From Dactylosporangium vinaceum (lineage in GTDB: Bacteria; Actinomycetota; Actinomycetes; Mycobacteriales; Micromonosporaceae): a DNA stretch of 64,000 bases. Shown in pieces: positions 29,298 through 39,211 of this stretch (the first letter of the stretch is position 1; each line of letters begins with the position of its first letter). Location of the stretch: contig NZ_CP061913.1 in assembly GCF_019904175.1 (NCBI RefSeq), forward strand, positions 248,001-312,000, in the 5' to 3' direction. The position numbers and the translations under genes were made by a program. The notes beneath the pieces are model-generated. The model saw nothing but the letters and a program-made list of their open reading frames with translations, had not been told where the DNA came from and made no database searches.

Positions 29298-29400
29298 CTG
29301 TCAGGCGACACATGCCTTGTCGTTGGGCGCTGCAGTCGGCCGGCGCCGCCGGCTGCTGTCAGGCGACACGTGCCTGTCGTCGGGCGCGGCGGTCGGCCGG
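29298..29400. promoter_or_regulatory. Two 46-bp direct repeats before hmgA
   Basis: 29298-29343 and 29356-29400 are diverged copies, both beginning CTGTCAGGCGACAC and ending GGTCGGCCGG or nearly so. Each holds the dyad CGACA-N6/7-TGTCG. They lie 13-115 nt before the hmgA start and probably include its operator. Confidence 0.6.
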
Positions 29401-29411
29401 CTGATTGGAGT

Positions 29412-29460
29412 GTCCGGATAACGGACGAAGTTGTCCGCCCTGTAAAGCGTCCACTAGATT
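29412..29460 (+). promoter_or_regulatory. Promoter and tandem GTCCG/CGGAC half-sites before fahA unit
   Basis: GTCCG (29412), CGGAC (29422) and GTCCG (29433) repeat at 10-11 nt spacing and form two overlapping dyads. TTGTCC (29431) and TAGATT (29455) are separated by 18 nt and end 8 nt before the start of the next gene. The half-sites therefore cover the -35 box. Confidence 0.5.
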
Positions 29461-29468
29461 CGGAAGCC

Positions 29469-30278
29469 GTGTCAAACGCAGTGCCACCCCTGCTGACCAC
29501 ACTCGTCGACGACGCCGCCGTGTTCCCGCCCGGCAGCGCCACCCTGGCCGACGCGATTCCCGCCCACGAGGCGCATCGGCAGAGCTGGTATGCCCAGCTC
29601 ATCGGCCCGCTGCTCGTTCCCGTCGCGGACCGGGAGGCGGTTCCCCCGGGGACCGCCATCGGGCTGATCGGCGAGCCGCCCCCAGACCTCGCGCCCTCCG
29701 TCCGCCAGGTGGAGTGCCCGGTGGCCAAGCGGGGCGAGGACCCGCTGCCCGGCATCGAGCGGATGGCGCCGCTCATACGCAAGAACGGGATGCTGCAGTG
29801 GTACCTCGAGGTGCCGCTCGCCTGGGGCCTGATGACCGGGCTCGACGCCATCGCGGCGCTGCGCGGTGACGGACTGCCCGTGGCGGCCAAGTTCCGCACC
29901 GGAGGCCTGGCCGCGGAGCTGTTCCCGACCCCGGTCGAGCTGGCCGCCGTCATCTGCGCCTGCCGCGACCGCGACCTGCCGTTCAAGCTGACGGCCGGCC
30001 TGCACCACGCGGTCCGCCACACCGACGCCGAGACGGGCCTGGTCCACCACGGCTTCCTCAACATCCTGGCCGCGGTGCTGGCCGCCGTCGACAGCGCCGA
30101 GCCGGGCGACCTCGCGCTGCTCCTGGCCTCGACCGAGGGCCACCCCCTCGCCGACCTGGTCCGGCCGCAGCTTCACCGGGAGCGGCCGCTCTGGGTCGGC
30201 TTCGGCAGCTGCAGCGTCCAGGACCCCGTCGGCGACCTCGTCACCCTGGGGCTGCTCGATCGGCCGGTGGCGGCATGA
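29469..30278 (+). CDS. Unknown protein of homogentisate operon
   Basis: A 269-residue soluble protein with no motif I recognise. It is Ala/Leu/Pro-rich and has blocks such as DDAAVFPPGSATL near the N-terminus, AKFRTGGLAAELFPTPVELAAV and FKLTAGLHHAVRHTD, which look like the strands and loops of an alpha/beta barrel. It overlaps fahA by 4 nt (ATGA) and shares its promoter. The pathway step between hmgA and fahA, maleylacetoacetate isomerisation, has no recognised gene here, so this protein is a candidate; that is inference. Confidence 0.75.
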   Translation: MSNAVPPLLTTLVDDAAVFPPGSATLADAIPAHEAHRQSWYAQLIGPLLVPVADREAVPPGTAIGLIGEPPPDLAPSVRQVECPVAKRGEDPLPGIERMAPLIRKNGMLQWYLEVPLAWGLMTGLDAIAALRGDGLPVAAKFRTGGLAAELFPTPVELAAVICACRDRDLPFKLTAGLHHAVRHTDAETGLVHHGFLNILAAVLAAVDSAEPGDLALLLASTEGHPLADLVRPQLHRERPLWVGFGSCSVQDPVGDLVTLGLLDRPVAA

Positions 30279-31489
30279 GCGCGGCTGTCTGGCTGGGGCT
30301 GGCCGATGACGATCCGTTCGGGGTGGAGAACCTGCCGTACTGCGCGTTCGGGCAGGACCGGTTCCGGTGGACGGGCGTGCGCATCGGCGACCGGATCCTC
30401 AACCTGGCCGCGGCCGAGGGGCGCGGGCTGATCGAGGCGGGCGGGGCGTTCCTCGGGCAGCCGACGCTCAGCCGGTTCATGGCCGCCGGGCGCCCGGTCT
30501 GGACCCGGGTGCGGGAGCGGCTGACCGAGCTGCTGAGCGCGGCGCGCTACCGCGAGTCGGTGGAGCCGCTGCTGGTGCCGGTGGCCGACGTGCGGCTCGC
30601 GCTGCCGTTCGAGGTGGCCGACTACGTCGACTTCTACTCGTCGCTGGAGCACGCGACGAACCTCGGGAAGCTGTTCCGGCCGGACGGGGAGCCGCTGCTG
30701 CCGAACTGGCGGCACCTGCCGGTCGGCTACCACGGGCGGGCCGGGACCGTCGTCGTCTCCGGGACCGAGGTGCCGCGCCCTTGCGGGCAGCGCCGGGCCG
30801 GGGACTTCGGGCCGTCGGCGCGGCTGGACATCGAGGCCGAGGTCGGGTTCGTGGTCGGGGTGCCGTCGCAGGGCGCCGTGGCCGTCGACGACTTCCGCGA
30901 GCACGTGTTCGGGGCCGTCCTGGTCAACGACTGGTCGGCGCGGGATCTGCAGGCGTGGGAGTACCAGCCGCTGGGGCCGTTCCTCGGCAAGTCGTTCCGG
31001 ACCTCGATCTCGCCGTGGGTCGTGCCGCTCGACGCGCTCGACGCGGCCCGGGTGCCGGGGCCGCCCCAGGAGCCGGGGGTGTTGCCGTATCTGGCGGCGG
31101 GGGAGCACTACGGGTACGACATCGGCCTGGAGGTTTCCTGGAACGGCACGCTCGTCTCGCGGCCGCCGTTCGGGGGAATGTACTGGACGCCGGCGCAGCA
31201 GCTCGCGCACATGACCGTCAACGGGGCGTGGACCCGGACCGGGGATCTCTACGCGTCCGGGACGGTGTCGGGGCCGCAGATCGAGCAGACCGGGTCGTTC
31301 ATCGAGCGGACCTGGAACGGGGCGCGGCCGGTGCTGCTCGACGACGGCACGACCCGCTCGTTCCTGCTCGACGGCGACACGGTGGCGATAAGCGCGACGG
31401 CTCCCGGGCCGGGCGGGTCGCGGATCGGGTTCGGTGAGGTCATCGGCACCATCGGGTGTGAGTCTGCTGGGGATCGACGGTCGCCGTGA
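30275..31489 (+). CDS. fahA: Fumarylacetoacetase
   Basis: Splits fumarylacetoacetate to fumarate and acetoacetate, the last step of tyrosine breakdown. The 404-residue protein has the N-terminal SH3-like domain (YCAFGQDRFRWTGVRIGDRILNL), then the metal-binding catalytic domain with DYVDFYSSLEHATNLG, PVGYHGRAGTVVVSG and the Asp/Glu ligands in DIEAEVGFVVG and VLVNDWSARDLQAWEYQPLGPFLGK. It is translationally coupled to the preceding unknown gene. Confidence 0.95.
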   Translation: MSAAVWLGLADDDPFGVENLPYCAFGQDRFRWTGVRIGDRILNLAAAEGRGLIEAGGAFLGQPTLSRFMAAGRPVWTRVRERLTELLSAARYRESVEPLLVPVADVRLALPFEVADYVDFYSSLEHATNLGKLFRPDGEPLLPNWRHLPVGYHGRAGTVVVSGTEVPRPCGQRRAGDFGPSARLDIEAEVGFVVGVPSQGAVAVDDFREHVFGAVLVNDWSARDLQAWEYQPLGPFLGKSFRTSISPWVVPLDALDAARVPGPPQEPGVLPYLAAGEHYGYDIGLEVSWNGTLVSRPPFGGMYWTPAQQLAHMTVNGAWTRTGDLYASGTVSGPQIEQTGSFIERTWNGARPVLLDDGTTRSFLLDGDTVAISATAPGPGGSRIGFGEVIGTIGCESAGDRRSP

Positions 31490-31534
31490 GCAGCGGCCGC
31501 GGTGAGGCAGGTATCGTGCGCGGCGGAGGTGGTT

Positions 31535-32920
31535 ATGGGGACACAAGCAGCGGGGCTGCGCCGGCTTTTTTCGCCGCGTAGCTGGTCGCGGCCGGTGCGC
31601 TTCGTGCTCACCGGGCTGCTCGTCCTCGTGGTGATCACCGCGATGGGGATCACCGCCTACCGCACGCTCAAGCCCGCCGAGACGGTGAGCCGCGCCGACA
31701 AGCCCGTCCCGTCCGCCGAGCCCATTAAGGCGATCCAATACTCGGAGCTGGCCGAGGCCCCGCTGATCGTCGAGGGCCGCCTGCGCGTCTACGCCGAGCA
31801 GTGGCGCGTCTTCGCCGACACCCCGGTCACCGCGCAGCGGATGATGACCCCGCACTGGTCGTACCGCCGCTGGCCGGCCGAGGTCGTCTCCATCGTCGAG
31901 GTCGAGAAGCCGGCGAGCGGCGTCGGCATGTCAGTCGTCGTCACCAAGTGGTCCGACGGCGACATCGTCGCCCTGGACGCCGAGAAGGGCGACATCGTCT
32001 GGCAGGCGAAGATCGACCCGGCGCCGGGCGAGTCGTACAAGGGCCGCCGCACGGGCTCGAAGACGATGTGGTCGCCCGAGGACCTGTTCGTGAGCACCTC
32101 CGTCGTCGACAAGCAGCCGATCGTGATCGCCACCGGCAAGGACGTCGTCGAGGCCATCGACCCGGCCAACGGCACCGTCAAGTGGACCAAGTCGTTCGTC
32201 GCCGAGCCGGGCTGCCGCACCACCGATTGGACCGGCCCCGACACGTACTACACGAAGAACACCTGCACCAAGCCGGCCACGCTGGAGATCTACGACGCCG
32301 CCACGGGCCTGCCGGTCGGCACCTGGCGCCCGCCGGGCGCGTCGATCGGCACGGACGCGGTGTCGAACTGGTTCATCGAGCCGTCATCGTGCGACCTGGG
32401 CCATTCGGGCTGCCTGATGTTCAAGGCCGCCCCGACCGGCGAGGGCGTGGTGACGTACACCGACGCCGTCTCCGGCCTGGGCACGATCACCGCCACGTAC
32501 TACTCGCTGGCCCCCGACCGCACCGTGAAGCCGGAGCCGGTGGCCGACAAGGACACGGTCATCGCCGTGGGCGACGTGGTGGCCCAGCAGGTGACGGGCG
32601 GCTACATCTGGGCCTACAGCCGCACCACGGGCCAGCGCCTGTGGATGTCCGAGGTGAACGGCCGCCTGATCGGCGGCGACCCTCGCAACTTCTACCTGGT
32701 CAACAACGAGTACCAGCTGCTCGTCCTCAATCGCGAGACGGGCGCCGTCACCTCCAGCACCGAGCTGCGCATCCGCCCGGCCGACCGGTTCGTGTTCAGC
32801 ATGTACTACCTGCACGCGGGCTACCTGGTCATCGAACGCCTCCAGACCACGAAGGAGTCCGAGATCGACGACAAGTACTACTTCAGCCAGGACACGGTGG
32901 TCCTCGTCGGCATCGGCTGA
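31535..32920 (+). CDS. Membrane-anchored PQQ-type beta-propeller protein
   Basis: A 461-residue protein with one N-terminal transmembrane helix (about residues 24-45) and an outer domain with repeated propeller blades: DIVALDAEKGDIVWQAKI, VVEAIDPANGTVKWTKSF, YIWAYSRTTGQRLWMSEV and LLVLNRETGAVTSS. No quinone-binding or catalytic residues are evident, so it is probably a binding scaffold like BamB-type propellers. ATG 31535 is chosen for the GGCGGAGG ribosome site; TATCGT upstream may be the -10. Confidence 0.75.
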   Translation: MGTQAAGLRRLFSPRSWSRPVRFVLTGLLVLVVITAMGITAYRTLKPAETVSRADKPVPSAEPIKAIQYSELAEAPLIVEGRLRVYAEQWRVFADTPVTAQRMMTPHWSYRRWPAEVVSIVEVEKPASGVGMSVVVTKWSDGDIVALDAEKGDIVWQAKIDPAPGESYKGRRTGSKTMWSPEDLFVSTSVVDKQPIVIATGKDVVEAIDPANGTVKWTKSFVAEPGCRTTDWTGPDTYYTKNTCTKPATLEIYDAATGLPVGTWRPPGASIGTDAVSNWFIEPSSCDLGHSGCLMFKAAPTGEGVVTYTDAVSGLGTITATYYSLAPDRTVKPEPVADKDTVIAVGDVVAQQVTGGYIWAYSRTTGQRLWMSEVNGRLIGGDPRNFYLVNNEYQLLVLNRETGAVTSSTELRIRPADRFVFSMYYLHAGYLVIERLQTTKESEIDDKYYFSQDTVVLVGIG

Positions 32921-33063
32921 CCCCGAGCGCCCAGCCGCCGCGAGCACCCGGCCCCGGGTCGGGGCTCGAAGGCGGTGCGCGCGTCGGCGACGCCACTCAC
33001 GGGGCGGTGGGTTGAGTACCTGAACTCATGTGCGTCATGCGGGCCGGTCGTAGCGTTCCGGGT

Positions 33064-33501
33064 ATGACGACGCAGGCTGTTGGCCGCCCCCGCTCGCTGC
33101 CGTTGACGCAGCTGCTCGGGGGCATTGCGGTGGCGCTGCTGTCGGCGGCGGCGTGGTTTGCGTGGATGGGGTGGGACGGCGAGTATCAGGTCGACCCGCT
33201 GACGCAGGAGGCCAGCGGGCCCTACGAGGTCTGGCAGGTGGCCGGGTGTGTGGCGTCGCTGCTTGTCGTGCTCGTCGGTGCGCTGCTGCTGCGGGTGCGC
33301 TGGTTCGTTGCGGCGCCGGCGATGACCGTGGCGTTCACTGCGGCCTGGACCGTCACCGCGGCCGCGTCGGACGGGTCCGGGCTGTTCCTGGTCGGGGCCG
33401 TGCTGGTGTTCATGGGGCTCGCCGTGGGCACGACTGTCGTGTCACTGCTGGTCCTCGCGCTGCGCCGCCGCGCTCGGCCCGGCCGATCTACCCGCCCGTG
33501 A
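33064..33501 (+). CDS. Four-helix membrane protein of unknown function
   Basis: A 145-residue protein with four hydrophobic segments and a conserved-looking WFAWMGWDGEY turn after the first. Start 33064 is supported by TAGCGT 7 nt upstream. Its last codons run into the 15-bp repeat tract, so its C-terminus (ARPGRSTRP) may be a product of that repeat. Confidence 0.6.
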   Translation: MTTQAVGRPRSLPLTQLLGGIAVALLSAAAWFAWMGWDGEYQVDPLTQEASGPYEVWQVAGCVASLLVVLVGALLLRVRWFVAAPAMTVAFTAAWTVTAAASDGSGLFLVGAVLVFMGLAVGTTVVSLLVLALRRRARPGRSTRP

Positions 33502-33780
33502 GCTGCCCGCCCGGGGTCTGCGTGGCCGCGGTCTGCCCGCCAGTGAGCTGCGCTGCCGGGTTCTGCCCGACCGCGGTCTGCGTGGCCGCGGTCTGCCCGC
33601 CAGTGAGCTGCGCTGCCGGGTTCTGCCCGACCGCGGTCTGCGTGGCCGCGGTCCGCCCGCCCGTGAGCTGCGCTGCCGGGGCCTGCGCCGCCGCGGTCGG
33701 CCCGGCCTTGATCTGCGCCGCCGCGGTCGGCCCGGCCTTGATCTGCGCCGCCGTGATCTGCCCGGCCGCGGTCGGTGGTG
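33482..33780 (+). repeat. Degenerate 15-bp minisatellite, pentapeptide-like
   Basis: About 300 nt with 15-nt periodicity, including two near-identical 60-nt blocks (about 33535-33594 and 33595-33654). In the frame of the downstream kinase-like gene it translates to five-residue units such as LDLRR, RDLPG, SELRC and RGLRG, with Leu at the centre as in pentapeptide-repeat proteins. That frame has no start codon before the repeat. Whether it is translated is unknown. Confidence 0.75.
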
Positions 33781-33865
33781 GGCGGCTGGAGCATCGGCGG
33801 ATGAGGAGGCGGTCGGCGGTGTGGTCGCGGCGCGGGCGGTGCATGGTGAAGGCGGTGCGGCCGGC

Positions 33866-34303
33866 GTGACGCGGGTCCTGATCACGGGCATGTCCGGTGC
33901 CGGGAAGACGACGCTCCTGGACGAGCTGGGGCGGCGCGGGCACCGGACCGTCGACACCGACTACGACGGCTGGGTGCTTGCCGACGGGCAGTGGGACGAG
34001 CCGCGCATGACCGCGCTCCTCGCCCGGCACGACGACGTCGTCGTGTCCGGCACTGTCGAGAACCAGGGGCGCTTCTACGGCCGCTTCCACCACGTGGTGC
34101 TGCTCAGCGCCCCGTTGGACGTGCTGCTGCGGCGGGTCGCCGCGCGGGCCGACAATCCATACGGTCGGACGGGCGAGCAGCGGGCGCAGATTGCGGAGTA
34201 CCACCGAACCGTCGAACCCCTGCTCAGACGGGGGGCGACCCTGGAGCTCGACGGGCGTCAGCCGGTTGCCGCACTGGCCGACGCCGTCGAGCGGCTCTTA
34301 TAG
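33866..34303 (+). CDS. P-loop kinase-like protein
   Basis: A 145-residue protein with Walker A LITGMSGAGKTTLLDEL at the very N-terminus and an acidic YDGW segment. A lid-like RADNPYGRTGEQRAQI lies near residue 95. It resembles small adenylate/shikimate-kinase fold proteins of unknown substrate. The GTG at 33866 puts the P-loop at residue 8. It overlaps the opposing aminotransferase stop by 6 nt. Confidence 0.75.
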   Translation: MTRVLITGMSGAGKTTLLDELGRRGHRTVDTDYDGWVLADGQWDEPRMTALLARHDDVVVSGTVENQGRFYGRFHHVVLLSAPLDVLLRRVAARADNPYGRTGEQRAQIAEYHRTVEPLLRRGATLELDGRQPVAALADAVERLL

Positions 34304-35332
34304 CGCGCCGAGGAACGCGTCGTTCTCCTCCGGCGTGCCGAGGGTGACCCGGACGCCGTCGCCCTGGAAGGCGCGGACGATCACGCCGGCGCGCTCGCAC
34401 TGGGCGGCGAAGTCCAGGGCCTGGTCGCCAATCGGCAGCCAGAAGAAGTTGGCCTGCGTGTCGGGTACGTCCGGGAACACCTTGCGCACCGCCTCCACCA
34501 CCCGGGCGCGCTCGGCGACGACCAGGTCGACCCGGCGCCGCATCTCGGCCTCCGCGTCCAGTGCGGCCAGCGCCGCGGCCTGCGCCACCAGCGAGGTCGA
34601 GAACGGGGTCACGACCTTGCGCACGGCCCCGGCGACCTCGGGCGAGCCGATCAGGTATCCGATCCGCAGCCCGGCCAGCCCCCACGCCTTCGACAGGGTC
34701 CGCAGCACCACGACATTGGGCCGGTCGCCGTACTCCACCAGCCCGTCCGGCACCGCCGGGTCGGTCACGAACTCGCGGTACGCCTCGTCCAGCGCCACGA
34801 TCACGTCCGCCGGCACCCGGTCGATGAACGCGTCCAGCTCCGCCTTGCGCACGGCCGTGCCCGTCGGGTTGTTCGGGTTGCACACGATCACGAGCCGCGT
34901 CCGGTCGGTGATCGCGGCGGCCATCGCGTCCAGGTCGTGCCCGTGCACGGTGGTGTTCGGGACGCGCACGCTCGTCGCGGCGGTGGTGGCGGCGATGATC
35001 GGGTACGCCTCGAAGGACCGCCACGCGTAGATCGCCTCGTCGCCGGGCAGGCACGTCACCCGGAAGAGGTGCTCGAACAGCGCCACGGAGCCGCAGCCCG
35101 TCGCCACCCGCTCGGGGTCGATGCCCAAGCGTGCGGCCAGCCGGCCCCGCAGCTCCACCGCGGCCAGGTCGGGGTACCGGTGCACGCCCGAAATGGCGGA
35201 CGTGACCGCCTCGACGACGCCGGGCAGCGGGCCGTACGGCACCTCGTTGCTGGCCAGCTTGATCGCGCCGGGAACTGACCGGCCGGGCACATACGCGGGC
35301 AGGGCGTCGAGGTCGGGGCGGGTGAGGCTCAT
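34298..35332 (-). CDS. HisC-like aminotransferase, probably aromatic
   Basis: A 344-residue class I/II PLP aminotransferase. Landmarks are NEVPYGPLPGVVEAV, CNPNNPTGTAV (PLP-phosphate and ring contacts), DEAYREF and the PLP lysine in LSKAWGLAGLRIGY. Such genes are labelled histidinol-phosphate aminotransferase or the aromatic Pat enzyme. No his genes are near, while hpd lies two genes downstream in this segment, so a tyrosine/4-hydroxyphenylpyruvate role is more likely. ATG 35332 overlaps the RDD gene stop (ATGA). Confidence 0.85.
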   Translation of the reverse strand: MSLTRPDLDALPAYVPGRSVPGAIKLASNEVPYGPLPGVVEAVTSAISGVHRYPDLAAVELRGRLAARLGIDPERVATGCGSVALFEHLFRVTCLPGDEAIYAWRSFEAYPIIAATTAATSVRVPNTTVHGHDLDAMAAAITDRTRLVIVCNPNNPTGTAVRKAELDAFIDRVPADVIVALDEAYREFVTDPAVPDGLVEYGDRPNVVVLRTLSKAWGLAGLRIGYLIGSPEVAGAVRKVVTPFSTSLVAQAAALAALDAEAEMRRRVDLVVAERARVVEAVRKVFPDVPDTQANFFWLPIGDQALDFAAQCERAGVIVRAFQGDGVRVTLGTPEENDAFLGAL

Positions 35333-36327
35333 GGTTGATCTCCGTCGTTGGCGGGCGGTTCGTAGGAGGGGTCGCGGTCGGCCATCACGACGACGGTGCC
35401 GGCGGCGCGGTCGTGGATGGCGCGGTGCAGCGGCCAGTCGACGACCGGCGAGAGCGCGTCGATGAACTGCAGCACGAAGCCGATGCCGCAGGTCCACAGC
35501 AGCACCCACAGGCCGAGCGGGTTCCAGCGGCGGATCGCCCGGCCGACACCGAGCGGCTTCTCGGCGTCGAGCCCGACCACCTTGATCTTGAGCAGGCGCT
35601 TGCCGAGGGTCTGCCCGCTGCCGGCGATCGACGGCACCTCGTAGGCGAACCAGACCGCCGCGATCAAAATCAAGATCACGATTTGGAGGTACTGGGCCCG
35701 ATCCGACGCCGCCAGGTCGCCGACCGACTCGCCGGCGATGTACCGGCGCTGGAACTCCGCGACGACGGGGCCGATCTCGCGGACGTACTGGTAGATCAGC
35801 CAGCCCGTCGCCGCGGCGATGATCACGCCGACCACGAGGATGTCGACGAGCCGGGCGAGCAGCCGCTTGCCGAGGGGCGCCAGGGCGTAACCGTGCGGCT
35901 TGATCGCCCCCGTCGTCACGGCCGCGAACCCGGCCTGCGGCGGGAGCAGCACCTGGACGGCGCCCGCCGGGAGCTGGCCCTGCGGCAGGAGACCCGGGGG
36001 CAGCGGGGTGCCGGGCGGCAGGACGATCGCGCCCGGCGGGAGCTGACCCGGGGGGAATCCGCCGGGCGGGATCGGGGTGCCGGGTGGGAGTACCACCGCG
36101 CCCTGGGGCAGGGGAGCGCCCGGCGTCGTGACGACCGGTCCTCCCGGGTGCGACGGCACCGGCGGCGGCCCGGCGGCCGGAGCGACTGGCGGTGGCGGAG
36201 CGATCACCGGCGGCTCGGCCGGGGGCGGCTCCGAGGCGGGCACCGGCTCGCCGATCCAGCCCTCACCGTCCCAGTACCGCTGGACCTCCTGGTCGACAGG
36301 GTCCTTGTACCACCCAGGCGCTGTCAC
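35329..36327 (-). CDS. RDD membrane protein with DUF2510-like N-terminus
   Basis: A 332-residue protein. Residues 3-27 (APGWYKDPVDQEVQRYWDG) match the short actinobacterial DUF2510 motif with its GWY and RYWDG. A Pro/Gly-rich linker of about 100 residues with PPGTP repeats follows, then an RDD domain with three transmembrane helices (RLLARLVDILVVGVII, QTLGKRLLKIKVVG). RDD proteins are linked to ion transport or membrane stress. It is the middle gene of a three-gene leftward unit. Confidence 0.82.
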   Translation of the reverse strand: MTAPGWYKDPVDQEVQRYWDGEGWIGEPVPASEPPPAEPPVIAPPPPVAPAAGPPPVPSHPGGPVVTTPGAPLPQGAVVLPPGTPIPPGGFPPGQLPPGAIVLPPGTPLPPGLLPQGQLPAGAVQVLLPPQAGFAAVTTGAIKPHGYALAPLGKRLLARLVDILVVGVIIAAATGWLIYQYVREIGPVVAEFQRRYIAGESVGDLAASDRAQYLQIVILILIAAVWFAYEVPSIAGSGQTLGKRLLKIKVVGLDAEKPLGVGRAIRRWNPLGLWVLLWTCGIGFVLQFIDALSPVVDWPLHRAIHDRAAGTVVVMADRDPSYEPPANDGDQP

Positions 36328-36355
36328 GACGCCTCTACCTCCGCCACCGCGTTGC

Positions 36356-38309
<1,954 letters not shown>

Positions 38310-38310
38310 C

Positions 38311-38376
38311 TATTCTGCGTGGTCAAGTTGCACAATCAGCCCAACTTTTCCCGCTGTGGGGTGGACAAATTGTCCA
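38311..38376 (+). promoter_or_regulatory. Promoter and palindromes between hpd and Lrp gene
   Basis: TATTCT at 38311-38316 is a -10 candidate for the Lrp gene. AAGTTG-N11-CAACTT spans 38325-38347. A perfect 15-nt palindrome TGGACAA-A-TTGTCCA (38362-38376) overlaps the Lrp GTG start codon. The TTGTCC half recurs upstream of the fahA unit at 29431. Confidence 0.6.
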
Positions 38377-38858
38377 GCGAAATCGATGCTCTCGATGCAA
38401 GGCTCATCTCCCTGCTGTACTCCGAGCCCCGCATCGGCGTCCTGGAGTCCTCCCGCCGCCTGGGCGTGGCGAGGGGCACCGTCCAGGCCCGCCTGGACCG
38501 CCTGGCCGCCCGCGGCGTCATCCGAGGCCACGGCCCCGACGTCGACCCGGCCGCCCTGGGCTACACGGTGACCGCCTTCGTCACCCTGGAGATCCGCCAG
38601 CGCTTCGGCCACGACCCGGTCTCGACCCACCTGAAGGCCATCCCCGAGGTCCTGGAGGTCCACACGATCACGGGCTCCGGCGACCTGATGTGCCGCATCG
38701 TGGCCCGCTCCAACGCCGACCTGCAACGCGTGATCGACCGCGTCATGAGCTTCGAGGGCATCGTCCGCTCCTCGACAATCATCGCCCTGGAGTCCCAGAT
38801 CCCGTACCGGGTCCTACCCCTTGTGGCGGCCGCGGCAGCCGGCCCCGGAGACCGCTGA
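38361..38858 (+). CDS. Lrp/AsnC family transcriptional regulator
   Basis: A 165-residue protein with the N-terminal HTH (LDARLISLLYSEPRIGVLESSRRLGVARGTVQARLDRL) and C-terminal RAM ligand-binding domain (TITGSGDLMCRIVARSNADLQRVI). Lrp-type proteins sense amino acids or related acids. Divergence from hpd suggests it controls tyrosine catabolism. The GTG at 38361 fits the family N-terminus; an upstream GTG at 38319 is possible but would begin 2 nt after the -10 box. Confidence 0.88.
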   Translation: MDKLSSEIDALDARLISLLYSEPRIGVLESSRRLGVARGTVQARLDRLAARGVIRGHGPDVDPAALGYTVTAFVTLEIRQRFGHDPVSTHLKAIPEVLEVHTITGSGDLMCRIVARSNADLQRVIDRVMSFEGIVRSSTIIALESQIPYRVLPLVAAAAAGPGDR

Positions 38859-38886
38859 CGGCCGCGGCAATTCGACTGGATGAGCA

Positions 38887-38904
38887 CCGTACAAATGCCG
38901 TACA
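38887..38904 (+). promoter_or_regulatory. Direct repeat operator of toxin-antitoxin pair
   Basis: CCGTACA occurs twice at 11-nt spacing (38887 and 38898), one helical turn apart. TACAGT at 38901 can be the -10 box, so a bound antitoxin would block transcription. GGGAGG at 38913 is the ribosome site. Confidence 0.55.
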
Positions 38905-38926
38905 GTCGAGCCGGGAGGCGATAGAC

Positions 38927-39211
38927 GTGAACCCCACCCCACCGCGGACGACCAAGTCGGAACGGATCGAGCTGCGCGCCACACCGGACGAAGCGACCAG
39001 GATCGCTCTCGCCGCGCAGCTGCAGCACCTGTCGATCTCGGCGTTCGTGCTGCAGGCGGCGGCGGCCGAGGCGGACCGAGTCACCGCCCGGTCCGAGTTC
39101 ACCCTGATGCCGGCCGACCAGTTCGACGAACTGATGGCCTCGCTGGATCAACCCCCAGAGATTCCGGCCCTGGCCCGGGCGGCGGCGCGGCGGAGGGCGA
39201 AAGAGAGATGA
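38927..39211 (+). CDS. DUF1778 antitoxin (TacA/AtaR type)
   Basis: A 94-residue protein with a ribbon-helix-helix N-terminus (SERIELRATPDEATRIALAAQLQHLSISAFVLQAAAAEA) and a C-terminal tail (TLMPADQFDELMASLDQPPEIPAL) that in this family wraps the GNAT toxin. It overlaps the toxin start by 4 nt (ATGA). It should bind its own promoter, where a direct repeat lies. Confidence 0.9.
   Translation: MNPTPPRTTKSERIELRATPDEATRIALAAQLQHLSISAFVLQAAAAEADRVTARSEFTLMPADQFDELMASLDQPPEIPALARAAARRRAKER

Noticed and set aside
28380..29468. Rightward frame upstream of the gene at 29469
   Set aside because: It is antisense to hmgA and lacks family features; the GTG at 29469 has a fitting -10 box.
33153..33869. 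Rightward Cys/Pro/Val-rich frame over the minisatellite
   Set aside because: Begins inside another gene out of frame and its periodic sequence only reflects the 15-bp repeat.
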